Of a DNA stretch of 64,000 bases, positions 1-7,902 are shown one piece after another (position 1 is the first letter of the stretch; each line of letters opens with the position of its first letter). This DNA is from Lachnospiraceae bacterium. Lineage in GTDB: Bacteria; Bacillota; Clostridia; Lachnospirales; Lachnospiraceae. Made by a program: the position numbers and the translations under genes. Under the pieces are notes generated by a model. It searched no databases. It was not told the DNA's origin and saw only the letters and a program-made list of their open reading frames with translations. Location of the stretch: assembly GCA_004558185.1 (NCBI GenBank), contig SFDP01000008.1:36517-100516 (forward strand), in the 5' to 3' direction.

Positions 1-378
1 TTGGGTGAGCCTTATTCCATTATTGGCGAGATCATGCATGGAGCCAAGCTGGGCCGTACGATTGGAATGCCTACGATTAATATTCTGCCTGAAAAAGAAA
101 AGCTATTGCCGCCTAAGGGAGTCTATTTTTCTCTTACTGATATAGGCGGAAAGGAGTACCGCAGCATTACGAATATTGGCAATAAGCCTACAGTCAGCAA
201 TGCAGATCAAATTGGAGTGGAAACCTACATTTACGAGTTCGATAAAGAGGTTTATGGAAAAACAGCAGTAGTTCAGCTATTAAAATTCAAACGTGCAGAG
301 ATGCGCTTTGAAAATCTGGAGGCTTTAAAAAATCAGATGATGGAAGATATCGATGAAGGAAGGCATTTTCACGGATAA
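1..378 (+). CDS. ribF: RibF, riboflavin kinase domain (3' part only)
   Basis: Riboflavin kinase domain of the bifunctional riboflavin kinase/FAD synthetase, which makes FMN and then FAD in the cytoplasm. The gene runs off the left edge, so the N-terminal FAD synthetase domain is outside the window and the true start is not visible. The 125 visible residues show the kinase-domain signatures: TIGMPTINI (nucleotide/Mg site), PPKGVY, GNKPTV and the VETYI segment carrying the expected catalytic Glu. The C-terminus is a typical helical end. It precedes rpsO, the common ribF-rpsO-pnp order in Firmicutes, but a separate promoter lies between. Confidence 0.92.
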   Translation: MGEPYSIIGEIMHGAKLGRTIGMPTINILPEKEKLLPPKGVYFSLTDIGGKEYRSITNIGNKPTVSNADQIGVETYIYEFDKEVYGKTAVVQLLKFKRAEMRFENLEALKNQMMEDIDEGRHFHG

Positions 379-411
379 AGGAGAAAATGCTGAAACAGGC
401 GGAATTTTTTA

Positions 412-440
412 TTTACAAGTACCTTAGCTTGTGTTAAACT
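412..440 (+). promoter_or_regulatory. SigA-type promoter for rpsO
   Basis: TTTACA at 412-417, a 17-bp spacer, and TAAACT at 435-440. It lies between the ribF stop and rpsO, about 90 bp before the rpsO start, and fits a housekeeping promoter for rpsO-pnp. Prediction by eye only. Confidence 0.5.
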
Positions 441-530
441 GTATCAGTATGAATTTAGCTTATGCTCAGTATGTGGAATCTCCGTCCCATACTTAGGATA
501 AAGCGTTTAAGGAATAAGGAGGATATGAAT

Positions 531-797
531 ATGATCTCGAAAGAGAAAAAGACAGCAATCATGAAGGAGTATGCAAGATTTGAGGGTGATACAGGTTCAC
601 CGGAGGTTCAGATTGCCGTTCTGACCGCAAGGATTGCAGAGCTTACCGAGCATTTGAAGAACAACCAGAAGGATCATCATTCCAGAAGAGGTCTGTTAAA
701 AATGGTTGGTAAAAGGCGTGGTTTATTGGATTATTTAAAGAGAACCGACATTGAGGGATATCGTACACTGATTGGAAAACTAGGCATCAGAAAATAA
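531..797 (+). CDS. rpsO: 30S ribosomal protein S15
   Basis: S15 is a primary 16S rRNA-binding protein of the small subunit (central domain/platform). The 88-residue product begins [11 protein letters not shown] and carries the family segment [11 protein letters not shown] near residues 19-29, the HSRRGL motif that contacts the rRNA three-way junction, and the usual C-terminal YLKR..Y..LI..LGIRK. The start at 531 is chosen because AAGGAGG (516-522) is 8 nt upstream; the in-frame ATG at 525 is only 2 nt from it. Length matches the family. It is followed by a terminator and then pnp, the classical rpsO-pnp pair. Confidence 0.97.
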   Translation: MISKEKKTAIMKEYARFEGDTGSPEVQIAVLTARIAELTEHLKNNQKDHHSRRGLLKMVGKRRGLLDYLKRTDIEGYRTLIGKLGIRK

Positions 798-814
798 GCA
801 GCAAAGAAAATAAT

Positions 815-850
815 GGGACTGTCCTTATGTTCAGGCAGTCCCTGTTTTTA
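815..850 (+). terminator. Terminator-like hairpin after rpsO
   Basis: GGGACTG (815-821) pairs with CAGTCCC (836-842), extended by CC/GG with a bulge, followed by TGTTTTTA. The modest U-tract suggests partial termination, so some transcription may read into pnp. Confidence 0.6.
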
Positions 851-887
851 CATCTTCTGATGTGAAAAAGGTAACTATCCGTTAGGA

Positions 888-953
888 AGGAGGCTTCCGA
901 GACCACTGATAAGGGCAGTTATGAACCGTCTTTATCAGTAGTTTCGGGCCTTT
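888..953 (+). promoter_or_regulatory. Long leader hairpin upstream of pnp
   Basis: Positions 897-912 pair with 932-947 (16 positions, one G-U pair and one mismatch), and AGGC (891-894) can extend to GGCC (947-950). There is no U-tract, so it does not look like a simple terminator. In E. coli the pnp leader holds an RNase III-cleaved stem used for PNPase autoregulation; a similar role here is inferred from position and shape only. Confidence 0.55.
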
Positions 954-991
954 CTTGCGGATGAAAATAAAGTCAAGAAAAGGAGATAATA

Positions 992-3082
992 ATGTACAAA
1001 ACATTTACAATGGAATTAGCCGGACGCACCTTAAGCGTAGATATTGACCGGGTAGGCAAACAGGCTAATGGCTGTGCGTTTATGCACTATGGTGAGACTA
1101 CGGTACTTAGTACGGCAACTGCTTCGGAGAAACCCAGAGAAGGAATTGACTTCTTTCCCTTAAGTGTGGAATACGAGGAAAAGCTGTATGCAGTAGGTAA
1201 GATTCCAGGGGGATTCAATAAGAGAGAAGGAAAAGCAAGCGAGAATGCAGTATTGACCAGTCGTGTGATTGATCGCCCTATGCGTCCTCTTTTTCCTAAG
1301 GATTATCGTAACGATGTAACCTTAAACAATATGGTGATGAGTGTGGATCCTGAGTGCCGCCCTGAGCTGGTAGCTATGCTGGGCAGTGCTATTGCCACCT
1401 CTATTTCCGATATTCCCTTTGATGGCCCCTGCGCCACCACGCAGATTGGTCTGGTGAACGGAGAGTTCATTGTCAATCCTTCGCAGGAGCAGTGGAAGAG
1501 TGGGGACTTGAATTTAACTGTAGCCTCCACCAGTGAAAAGGTAATTATGATTGAAGCGGGTGCCAATGAAGTTCCGGAAGCAAAGATGATCGAAGCAATT
1601 TACATGGCACATGGAATCAATCAGACCATTATTGCGTTTATCAATCAGATCGTGGAAGAAGTTGGCAAACCCAAACACAGCTATACCAGTTGTGCCATCC
1701 CGGAGGAAATGTTTGCTGCCATGAAGGAAATTGTGACCCCGGAAGAAATGGAGGCAGCAGTATTTACCGATGAGAAGCAGGTGAGAGAGGAAAATATCAG
1801 AGGACTTCGTGAAAAATTAGAGGAGGCCTTTGCAGACAAGGAAGAATGGCTGGAGATGGTAGGAGAGGCTCTTTACCAGTATCAGAAAAAGACCGTTCGT
1901 AAGATGATTTTAAAGGATCATAAGAGGCCTGACGGAAGAGAGATTACACAGATTCGTCCTCTGGCTGCAGAGGTGGATTTAATTCCCCGGGTACACGGCT
2001 CTGCCATGTTTACCAGAGGACAGACTCAGATTTGTACCGTAACCACACTGGCACCTCTCTCCGAAATGCAAAGAATTGATGGTCTGGATGTGAATGAAAC
2101 CAATAAACGATATATGCATCATTATAATTTCCCGTCTTACTCAGTAGGTGAGACAAGACCCTCCAGAGGACCGGGGCGTAGAGAGATTGGCCATGGTGCA
2201 TTGGCAGAAAAGGCGCTGGTACCTGTATTGCCCAGTGAGGAAGAATTCCCCTATGCCATTCGTACCGTATCCGAAACCTTTGAATCCAATGGCTCTACCT
2301 CTCAGGCTTCTGTTTGTGCATCCTCCCTGTCCTTAATGGCAGCAGGAGTTCCTATTAAAAAAGCAGTAGCGGGAATATCCTGTGGCCTGGTTACCGGTGA
2401 TACGGATGAGGATTATATTGTACTGACAGATATTCAGGGATTGGAGGACTTCTTTGGAGATATGGACTTTAAGGTGGCCGGCACCCATGATGGAATTACG
2501 GCTATTCAGATGGACATTAAGATTCATGGTCTGACCAGACCTATTGTGGAGGAGGCTATTGCCAGGACAAAAGAGGCAAGAACCTATATCCTGAACGAGA
2601 TTATGAATCCCTGTATTGCAGCTCCAAGATCGGAGGTGGGTCCTTATGCACCCAAAATCATTTCTATTCAGATTGATCCGGAAAAGATTGGAGACGTGGT
2701 TGGGCAGAGAGGAAAAACCATCAATGAAATTATCGCCCGCACCGGCGTAAAGATTGATATCACTGATGACGGCAACGTATCCGTCTGCGGAACCGACGCA
2801 GCTATGATGGATCAGGCTGTTGAGATGATTAAGATTATCACTACCGACTTTGCAGAAGGACAGATATTTAAGGGGAAAGTGGTTAGTATCAAGGAGTTTG
2901 GTGCCTTTATTGAATTTGCACCAGGCAAGGAAGGAATGGTGCATATTTCCAAAATATGTAAGGAAAGAATCAACCATGTAGAGGATGTGCTTACCTTAGG
3001 GGATAAAGTAACCGTGGTTTGCCTTGGTAAGGACAAGATGGGAAGAATCAGCTTCTCCATGAAGGATGTTGCCCAGAGATAA
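992..3082 (+). CDS. pnp: Polyribonucleotide nucleotidyltransferase (PNPase)
   Basis: PNPase is a trimeric 3'-to-5' phosphorolytic exoribonuclease of mRNA turnover. The 696-residue protein has the full domain order: first RNase PH domain (about 10-145), helical linker, second catalytic RNase PH domain (about 310-455, with FPSYSVGE and the GSTSQASVC phosphate-binding segment), a KH domain with the VGQRGKT GxxG loop (about 550-610), and a C-terminal S1 domain (about 620-690). Length is normal. The start has AAGGAG 6 nt upstream. The long hairpin in its leader and the neighbouring rpsO recall the autoregulated enterobacterial operon. Confidence 0.98.
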   Translation: MYKTFTMELAGRTLSVDIDRVGKQANGCAFMHYGETTVLSTATASEKPREGIDFFPLSVEYEEKLYAVGKIPGGFNKREGKASENAVLTSRVIDRPMRPLFPKDYRNDVTLNNMVMSVDPECRPELVAMLGSAIATSISDIPFDGPCATTQIGLVNGEFIVNPSQEQWKSGDLNLTVASTSEKVIMIEAGANEVPEAKMIEAIYMAHGINQTIIAFINQIVEEVGKPKHSYTSCAIPEEMFAAMKEIVTPEEMEAAVFTDEKQVREENIRGLREKLEEAFADKEEWLEMVGEALYQYQKKTVRKMILKDHKRPDGREITQIRPLAAEVDLIPRVHGSAMFTRGQTQICTVTTLAPLSEMQRIDGLDVNETNKRYMHHYNFPSYSVGETRPSRGPGRREIGHGALAEKALVPVLPSEEEFPYAIRTVSETFESNGSTSQASVCASSLSLMAAGVPIKKAVAGISCGLVTGDTDEDYIVLTDIQGLEDFFGDMDFKVAGTHDGITAIQMDIKIHGLTRPIVEEAIARTKEARTYILNEIMNPCIAAPRSEVGPYAPKIISIQIDPEKIGDVVGQRGKTINEIIARTGVKIDITDDGNVSVCGTDAAMMDQAVEMIKIITTDFAEGQIFKGKVVSIKEFGAFIEFAPGKEGMVHISKICKERINHVEDVLTLGDKVTVVCLGKDKMGRISFSMKDVAQR

Positions 3083-3110
3083 AATACAAATTAATACAGT
3101 AAGGAAATAA

Positions 3111-3146
3111 AAAAAGGCCTGCCCCATAAAGGGGTGGCCTTTTTTC
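3111..3146 (+). terminator. Rho-independent terminator after pnp
   Basis: AAGGCC-t-GCCCC pairs with GGGG-t-GGCCTT around the loop ATAAA, followed by a run of six T. It ends the rpsO-pnp unit. It also lies just past the 3' end of the convergent minus-strand gene, and the A-run before the stem could serve that strand. Confidence 0.9.
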
Positions 3147-3186
3147 TATGCAGAACTTTTTATTACTGCAAAACGGATACTAACTT

Positions 3187-3429
3187 CTATACCGCTTCAT
3201 GGAAGGTACGATTGATCACGTCGGTCTGCTGTTCGGGAGTTAACTTAATAAAGTTAACCGCATATCCGGATACACGGATGGTGAGCTGAGGATATTTCTC
3301 AGGATGCTTCTGTGCATCTAAAAGAGTATCACGGTTTAACACGTTTACATTCAAATGGTGACCACCCTTAGATGCATAGCCATCCAGTAAGGATATTAAA
3401 TTGTCAATCTGCTGCGTATTCGTGGTCAT
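3187..3429 (-). CDS. grcA: Stand-alone glycyl-radical domain protein (GrcA-like)
   Basis: An 80-residue protein corresponding almost entirely to the C-terminal glycyl-radical domain of pyruvate formate-lyase. The hallmark RVSGYAVNF is at residues 52-60, with the radical-bearing Gly at about residue 55, followed by the ITL-type end [15 protein letters not shown]. In the known GrcA/YfiD family such proteins replace the oxygen-cleaved C-terminus of PFL and are activated by the same radical-SAM enzyme. E. coli GrcA is about 127 residues, so this version is minimal. The GG-HH-NVNVL segment matches the PFL region before the radical loop. No PFL or activase is adjacent. An AGGAGG lies upstream of the ATG at 3429. 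Confidence 0.85.
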   Translation of the reverse strand: MTTNTQQIDNLISLLDGYASKGGHHLNVNVLNRDTLLDAQKHPEKYPQLTIRVSGYAVNFIKLTPEQQTDVINRTFHEAV

Positions 3430-3446
3430 AAAAAATCCTCCTAAAA

Positions 3447-3466
3447 TTGTATTTTTTCAAATACAA
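3447..3466 (-). promoter_or_regulatory. Palindrome in the grcA 5' leader
   Basis: TTGTATTT (3447-3454) and AAATACAA (3459-3466) form a perfect 8-bp inverted repeat with a 4-nt spacer, between the promoter and the RBS of the glycyl-radical gene. It could be an operator or an mRNA hairpin; the regulator is unknown. Confidence 0.45.
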
Positions 3467-3499
3467 AACAGTAATCATTACTATTTTATATTTGACATT

Positions 3500-3528
3500 A
3501 TATTAACATTCTCTTGGGACTTTGTAAA
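3500..3528 (-). promoter_or_regulatory. SigA-type promoter for the glycyl-radical gene
   Basis: On the minus strand, TTTACA (3528-3523), a 17-bp spacer and TAATAT (3505-3500). Transcription would start about 65 bp upstream of the ATG and include the palindrome at 3447-3466. Confidence 0.55.
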
Positions 3529-3575
3529 GCAACAAATGGAAGAAAAATTGTATTAAATCAGATGCAGAAAAGTTA

Positions 3576-3603
3576 GCATATCCCAAAAGGGTTTTCATAT
3601 ATT
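3576..3603 (+). promoter_or_regulatory. Candidate SigE promoter for the spoIIIA operon
   Basis: GCATAT (3576-3581), a 14-bp spacer and CATATATT (3596-3603) match the known SigE pattern (ATA core at -35, CATA at -10). The spoIIIA operon is SigE-dependent in Bacillus subtilis, so the match is in the expected place. Prediction by eye. Confidence 0.45.
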
Positions 3604-3643
3604 TAGATAAGGAGGACAAAGGTTAAATAAAATGGAGGAGACA

Positions 3644-4576
3644 ATGGAAGAAAGAAAGCAACTGATTAAGAATTTTCCCCTGGCCGGAAGAGCATTCTGG
3701 GAAAAGCTGACGGAAAAGACTGATCTGCTTGAAGAAATTCGAATAAGAGCAGACAAGCCGCTGATCATACGGGAACGAAACGGGGAATGGTATGCTGACC
3801 AGGAGGGAAGATGGATAAAGGAGCCGGGTAAAGCCAGAAGCATGACCTATAAAGAGATTCAGGAGCTGGTAGATTACTGGTGTAAGGATTCACGCTATGC
3901 GTTTCAGAAGGAGCTGAAGGGCGGTTATCTGACCATAAGAGGAGGGCATCGTATTGGACTATGCGGAGAGATAGTTATTGGAGAAGAAGGGAGAATACAA
4001 ACAGTAAAAAATATTTCCAGTCTGAATATCAGAATTGCTCATCAATGCAAACAGGCGGCAGCAAATATTCTTCCATATTTATATGAGGGAGACAGGCTGC
4101 AAAGTACATTACTCATCTCCCCTCCGGGAGCAGGAAAAACGACCCTCCTGAGAGATCTGATTCGCAGAGTATCCGATGGCAATGTATATGCACAGGGTAA
4201 GGTGGTAGGACTGGTGGATGAAAGAGGGGAAATTGCTGCCTGCTATCAGGGGATTCCCCAATTGGATGTGGGATTGCGGACAGATGTTTTGGATGGATGT
4301 CCCAAGGCGGCGGGAATGATCCGGCTGCTTCGCTCCATGGGACCGCAGGTGATTGCGGTAGACGAGCTGGGCAGTGCCAAGGAAGTGAAGGCTCTGCTCA
4401 AGCTGGCCGGCTGCGGCTGCAGTATATTGGCGACCATCCACGGGAACAACATGGAAGAAGTAAAAAGGAGAAGACTGTTTCGCAGTCTATGGGAGGAAGG
4501 AATCTTTGGAAGAATACTGATCCTGGAAAGAAAGGCAGGAGAGTTCTGCAGCTATTTATATGAGGAGGAGGAATAG
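3644..4576 (+). CDS. spoIIIAA: Stage III sporulation protein AA (ATPase)
   Basis: Cytoplasmic secretion-type ATPase of the SpoIIIA-SpoIIQ channel that links mother cell and forespore. The P-loop SPPGAGKTTLLRD is near residues 158-170, and the Walker B-like VIAVDELG lies near 237, as in type II/IV secretion ATPases. The start at 3644 has GGAGG 5 nt upstream; an ATG at 3632 in the same frame is less well placed. It is the first of eight genes in the usual AA-AH order, preceded by a candidate SigE promoter. Length (310 aa) is normal. Confidence 0.93.
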   Translation: MEERKQLIKNFPLAGRAFWEKLTEKTDLLEEIRIRADKPLIIRERNGEWYADQEGRWIKEPGKARSMTYKEIQELVDYWCKDSRYAFQKELKGGYLTIRGGHRIGLCGEIVIGEEGRIQTVKNISSLNIRIAHQCKQAAANILPYLYEGDRLQSTLLISPPGAGKTTLLRDLIRRVSDGNVYAQGKVVGLVDERGEIAACYQGIPQLDVGLRTDVLDGCPKAAGMIRLLRSMGPQVIAVDELGSAKEVKALLKLAGCGCSILATIHGNNMEEVKRRRLFRSLWEEGIFGRILILERKAGEFCSYLYEEEE

Positions 4577-4577
4577 C

Positions 4578-5096
4578 TTGCTGGATTTGTTGGGGGGAGT
4601 ATTAGTAATAGGAGGAATGACCGGCTTTGGTTTCCTCTATCTGGAAAAGGGGCAAAGACGAGTGGAAGAGCTTAAGAGGCTGGCGTATCTTTTTAAATTA
4701 TTAAAGAGCGAAATAACTTTTAAGAAACAGCCTTTACCATTTGCCTGCAGAGCTTCAGGAGAAAAAATCAGGGAAAGAGAAGGGAGAATTCTGGAGGCAA
4801 TAGCAGGAGACATGGAGGAAGGGAACGGGATGAGCTTCAGAGAAATCTGGAGGAGCAGATGGAAGGAACAGCTACAGCTTTCGATGCTATCGGAGTATGA
4901 GAAAAATAAGGTACTTGAATTTTCTTCCTTTGTCGGGTATGAGGAAGAGACCCTGCAGGAAAATATGATGGAATGCCAGGTGGAAGAATTTACACTGCTG
5001 GCAGAAAAGGTAAGAGATGAACTGGAGAAGAAGAAAAGAGTTGTCTTACTGCTAAGCTCCTGTACGGGGATTCTGTTTGTTCTGATTCTCTTATGA
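4578..5096 (+). CDS. spoIIIAB: Stage III sporulation protein AB
   Basis: Small membrane-anchored component of the SpoIIIA channel complex, related to GspF-like secretion platform proteins. It has an N-terminal hydrophobic segment (LLGGVLVIGGMTGFGFL) and a C-terminal one (VVLLLSSCTGILFVLILL) around a charged helical middle. The TTG start at 4578 is preferred because it has GGAGGAGG upstream and gives the family-typical N-terminus; an ATG at 4560 in the same frame overlaps the end of spoIIIAA and is the alternative. The gene follows spoIIIAA directly. Confidence 0.88.
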   Translation: MLDLLGGVLVIGGMTGFGFLYLEKGQRRVEELKRLAYLFKLLKSEITFKKQPLPFACRASGEKIREREGRILEAIAGDMEEGNGMSFREIWRSRWKEQLQLSMLSEYEKNKVLEFSSFVGYEEETLQENMMECQVEEFTLLAEKVRDELEKKKRVVLLLSSCTGILFVLILL

Positions 5097-5109
5097 AAAG
5101 GAGCCAGTG

Positions 5110-5304
5110 ATGGAAGTTGGATTAATCTTTAAAATAGCAGCAGTAGGAATTCTGATTACTATTCTTGGACAGGTTTTGAAATACAGCGGAAGGGAGGAGC
5201 ACGCCTTTTTGATCTCATTGGCGGGGCTGATATTGGTATTATCCTGGATTCTTCCCCATATTTATGCCCTGTTCCAGTCTATACAGAGCCTCTTTCAACT
5301 GTAA
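5110..5304 (+). CDS. spoIIIAC: Stage III sporulation protein AC
   Basis: A 64-residue membrane protein with two hydrophobic helices (about 5-22 and 32-52), the size and layout of SpoIIIAC in other endospore formers. It belongs to the SpoIIIA transenvelope complex. AAAAGGAG precedes the ATG at 5110 by 6 nt; a GTG one codon earlier is less well spaced. Motif GQVLKYSGREEHA is typical of the family. Confidence 0.88.
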   Translation: MEVGLIFKIAAVGILITILGQVLKYSGREEHAFLISLAGLILVLSWILPHIYALFQSIQSLFQL

Positions 5305-5367
5305 AGGAATTCAAGCTGCTTCGATGACAGAATAACGGGAAACGTTAAATAAATTGTGGGGGAATCA

Positions 5368-5754
5368 ATGAATATTCTTCAAATTGCTGTAATTGCGATC
5401 TTAGGAGTAATTGCAGCCGTTATTTTAAAAAGCTATAAGCCGGAATTTGGAATGTTTTTTATCATTGCTCTTTCTTTTTTATTTCTGGGACAGGGAATCC
5501 GCCTTATGTCAGAAGTAAAAACAGAATTAGAAGTAGTTCAATCCTTTTATCGGGAAAATCAATACTACTATAAGCTTCTGTTTAAGCTTATCGGAATCAC
5601 CTATTTATGTGAATTTACCTCCGGTATTTGTAAAGATGCAGGTTATCAGTCAATAGCAGCTCAGGTAGAATTGATGGGGAAAATGCTGATTCTGGTTTCC
5701 GGTATGCCGGTACTGTTAACGATGATAGAAACCTTATGGAAATATGAAATTTAG
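5368..5754 (+). CDS. spoIIIAD: Stage III sporulation protein AD
   Basis: A 128-residue multi-spanning membrane protein of the SpoIIIA complex. Three to four hydrophobic segments are visible (IAVIAILGVIAAVIL, MFFIIALSFLFLG, and a C-terminal ILVSGMPVLLTMI), with the family element CEFTSGICKDAGYQSIA near residues 87-103. GGGGG lies 5 nt before the ATG at 5368. A GTG at 5356 is in frame but would overlap the SD. It follows spoIIIAC after a 63-bp gap. Confidence 0.9.
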   Translation: MNILQIAVIAILGVIAAVILKSYKPEFGMFFIIALSFLFLGQGIRLMSEVKTELEVVQSFYRENQYYYKLLFKLIGITYLCEFTSGICKDAGYQSIAAQVELMGKMLILVSGMPVLLTMIETLWKYEI

Positions 5755-5762
5755 GGGGAAAA

Positions 5763-6821
5763 ATGGGTCTGGAGGAAGTATATGACAGACTGCAGTGGGT
5801 AGAACTGGAAAGGCAGCTGCAGACTTTTTATCCACAGTGGGACATTTCCCTCTGGCAATTGATAAAAATGGTTATTCAGGGCAGAGGGATGGAAGCCATC
5901 CGACAGGTATTTGGGCAGCTTCAGGAAAATCTGCTGATGGAATGGGGGAATTGGAAAAATATCTGGATTACGGTAATAATCGTAATCTTATTATCTGCCA
6001 TATTTGCTGCTTTTAAGGATACTTTTCAAAACAAGCAAATGGCAGAGATCGCCTTCCATATTAATTATTTAATCCTGATTATATTATTTTCCGGTGTGTT
6101 TCAGCGTGTATTGAAAACGGGGGAAGTAACTCTGAATAATATTGAGGAATTTATGCGGCTTTTCTTTCCTGCCTATTTTATGACCTTGGGAATCGCAGCG
6201 GGTACGGCTACCGGATTGGTCTATTACCAGTTGGCCTGTATGGTGATTTACGGAGTGGAGCTTTTATTGAAAGCAATCCTGCTTCCTTTCATCAGCGGAT
6301 ATATGCTGTTTACCATTATGAATGGAGTATGGGGAGAGGAGCGGCTGGAGCTTTTACTGGAGCTGCTGAAGAAAGGAATAAAAACCTCATTAAAATTGCT
6401 TATGGGAATATTGACCGGTGCCAGTCTTATACAATCCATGATAACGCCAGTTATTGAACAGGTAAAAACCGAAGCGGCATATAAAGCGGTAGAGGCACTT
6501 CCGGGAGTGGGAGAATTGTCCGAAGGGGTAATGAGGCTGTGGTTGGGAAGTGCGGTGCTGATTAAAAACAGTGTGGGAATAATCAGCTGTCTGCTGCTGC
6601 TGGGAATTACCCTGATTCCTCTGCTGAAAATTGCGGCTGCAGGTTGTATGCTGAAGCTGATTGCAGCAATATTGGGGATGGTGGGGGATAAAAGAATGAT
6701 ACATTTTACCAATCATGTAGGAGATGGAATCCTGCTTCTTCTCAATACAGTAGCGCATGGTATTTTATTCTTCCTGGTATTGATTGCCATTACGGCTTAT
6801 AGTACGAATGGGGGATTATAG
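5763..6821 (+). CDS. spoIIIAE: Stage III sporulation protein AE
   Basis: Largest membrane component of the SpoIIIA channel, 352 residues with about seven hydrophobic segments from residue 67 on. Family elements include the AIFAAFKDTFQN region, the MTLGIAAGTATGLVYYQ helix, the long amphipathic KKGIKTSLKLLMGILTG segment and the LPGVGELSEG loop. Many relatives have an N-terminal signal sequence of about 25 residues; this protein has none, and an in-frame stop upstream rules out a longer start. GGGGG precedes the ATG. A perfect hairpin sits immediately after the stop codon. Confidence 0.92.
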   Translation: MGLEEVYDRLQWVELERQLQTFYPQWDISLWQLIKMVIQGRGMEAIRQVFGQLQENLLMEWGNWKNIWITVIIVILLSAIFAAFKDTFQNKQMAEIAFHINYLILIILFSGVFQRVLKTGEVTLNNIEEFMRLFFPAYFMTLGIAAGTATGLVYYQLACMVIYGVELLLKAILLPFISGYMLFTIMNGVWGEERLELLLELLKKGIKTSLKLLMGILTGASLIQSMITPVIEQVKTEAAYKAVEALPGVGELSEGVMRLWLGSAVLIKNSVGIISCLLLLGITLIPLLKIAAAGCMLKLIAAILGMVGDKRMIHFTNHVGDGILLLLNTVAHGILFFLVLIAITAYSTNGGL

Positions 6822-6823
6822 TC

Positions 6824-6853
6824 TGAAAAATAAGCTCGATAGCTTATTTTTCA
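6824..6853 (+). other. Perfect intercistronic hairpin inside the spoIIIA operon
   Basis: TGAAAAATAAGCT (6824-6836) and AGCTTATTTTTCA (6841-6853) are exact reverse complements around CGAT. It starts 2 nt after the spoIIIAE stop and ends 19 nt before the spoIIIAF start. There is no separate U-tract. It may set mRNA stability, processing or partial termination between AE and AF. Confidence 0.7.
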
Positions 6854-6872
6854 CTTCGGAATGGGGATTAGA

Positions 6873-7256
6873 ATGGCTGAAATATTCATTCATCTGGTTA
6901 AGCAGATGGTTATTTTTCTGATTGCAGGACAGACGATCCTTCACTTCGGCATAGGAAGGCAATATGAACGGTATGTCAGGCTGATCCTTTCCCTTATGCT
7001 GGTGACCCAGCTTTTGTCGGCAGCGGTAAGTATTCTGCCTGCCGGACAGGAGCTTGATATTTGGGGTTCGGGAAAGGGAATAAGGGAATCCTTTAGATCG
7101 GGTTGGGAGGATAATATGGAGCAGTTTGAGAAAAAGCTCTATCAAAAGCAGGAGGAGCTGGAGGATTGGCAGAAGAGGAAGATGCAAGAGACGAGTGAAG
7201 AAGAATCAATGAAGGATAGCAGACAAATTAAGGTAGAGGAAATAACAATTCAATGA
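6873..7256 (+). CDS. spoIIIAF: Stage III sporulation protein AF
   Basis: A 127-residue protein with two N-terminal hydrophobic helices (about 6-22 and 31-50), followed by a charged soluble region rich in Glu, Lys and Gln. This matches SpoIIIAF, an anchor component of the SpoIIIA complex. The start at 6873 has GGGG about 6 nt upstream; an ATG at 6861 in the same frame is possible. The 3' end overlaps the spoIIIAG start by 4 bp, indicating translational coupling. Confidence 0.85.
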   Translation: MAEIFIHLVKQMVIFLIAGQTILHFGIGRQYERYVRLILSLMLVTQLLSAAVSILPAGQELDIWGSGKGIRESFRSGWEDNMEQFEKKLYQKQEELEDWQKRKMQETSEEESMKDSRQIKVEEITIQ

Positions 7257-7891
7257 AGAACCGGGAAAAGTGGATTCAAACTGTAAAAAGTCTTTTTTTA
7301 AAGAAGGATAGCCTGCTGATCTGTGTATTGTCGGGTATTCTTTTATTGGTTATTGCATGGCCGGTCTCGGAAAAAAAGGATCATCATGCCGACAAGTCCG
7401 TTTTATGGGATAGTAACGGTTCTATAATCAATCCTGTAAGCGAAGAGGAAGCGGTGGATAGTAACAGCGGAGAATGGAAGGAGGATGCAGCAGCGGCGGC
7501 TTTAGAAAAAAGGCTGGAAGAAATCCTCTCCACGATGGAGGGGGTGGGCAGAGTTAAGGTGATGGTGACATTGGCCTCCTCCCGGGAGAAAATCATTGAA
7601 AAGGATGTCCCTACCAGTCGAAGCAATGTACTGGAGGAGGATGCCCAGGGAGGGAATCGCAGCACACAGGATGTGGAGGCGGGAGAGAGCACAGTTTATC
7701 TGAAAACAGAGAATGGAGAGCAGATTCCCTATGTGATCAAAGAAATCAGTCCGGTAATTGAAGGGGTCAGTGTGGTGGCTGAGGGTGGAGGAGATGCCCT
7801 GATTCAAAAAAATATTACCGAGGTGATTCAGGCATTATTTGGAATAGAAGTACATAAAATTAAAGTAGTAAAGATGAAACAACAAGGATAG
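7253..7891 (+). CDS. spoIIIAG: Stage III sporulation protein AG
   Basis: A 212-residue bitopic membrane protein. SpoIIIAG forms the large multimeric ring in the intermembrane space and has a YscJ/FliF-type ring-building fold. One transmembrane helix is near residues 22-40. The C-terminal ring-building part includes LEEILSTMEGVGRVKVMVTL (about 86-105) and VSVVAEGGGDALIQKNITEVIQALFGIE, both strongly family-like. A Ser/Glu-rich linker joins the two parts. Overlaps spoIIIAF by 4 bp. Confidence 0.93.
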   Translation: MKNREKWIQTVKSLFLKKDSLLICVLSGILLLVIAWPVSEKKDHHADKSVLWDSNGSIINPVSEEEAVDSNSGEWKEDAAAAALEKRLEEILSTMEGVGRVKVMVTLASSREKIIEKDVPTSRSNVLEEDAQGGNRSTQDVEAGESTVYLKTENGEQIPYVIKEISPVIEGVSVVAEGGGDALIQKNITEVIQALFGIEVHKIKVVKMKQQG

Positions 7892-7902
7892 GAGAGATGG
7901 GC

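Noticed and set aside
2333-2977. Long minus-strand reading frame (214 codons) inside pnp.
   Set aside because: It is antisense to a fully conserved gene, has no SD and no protein-like composition; a shadow of codon bias in pnp.
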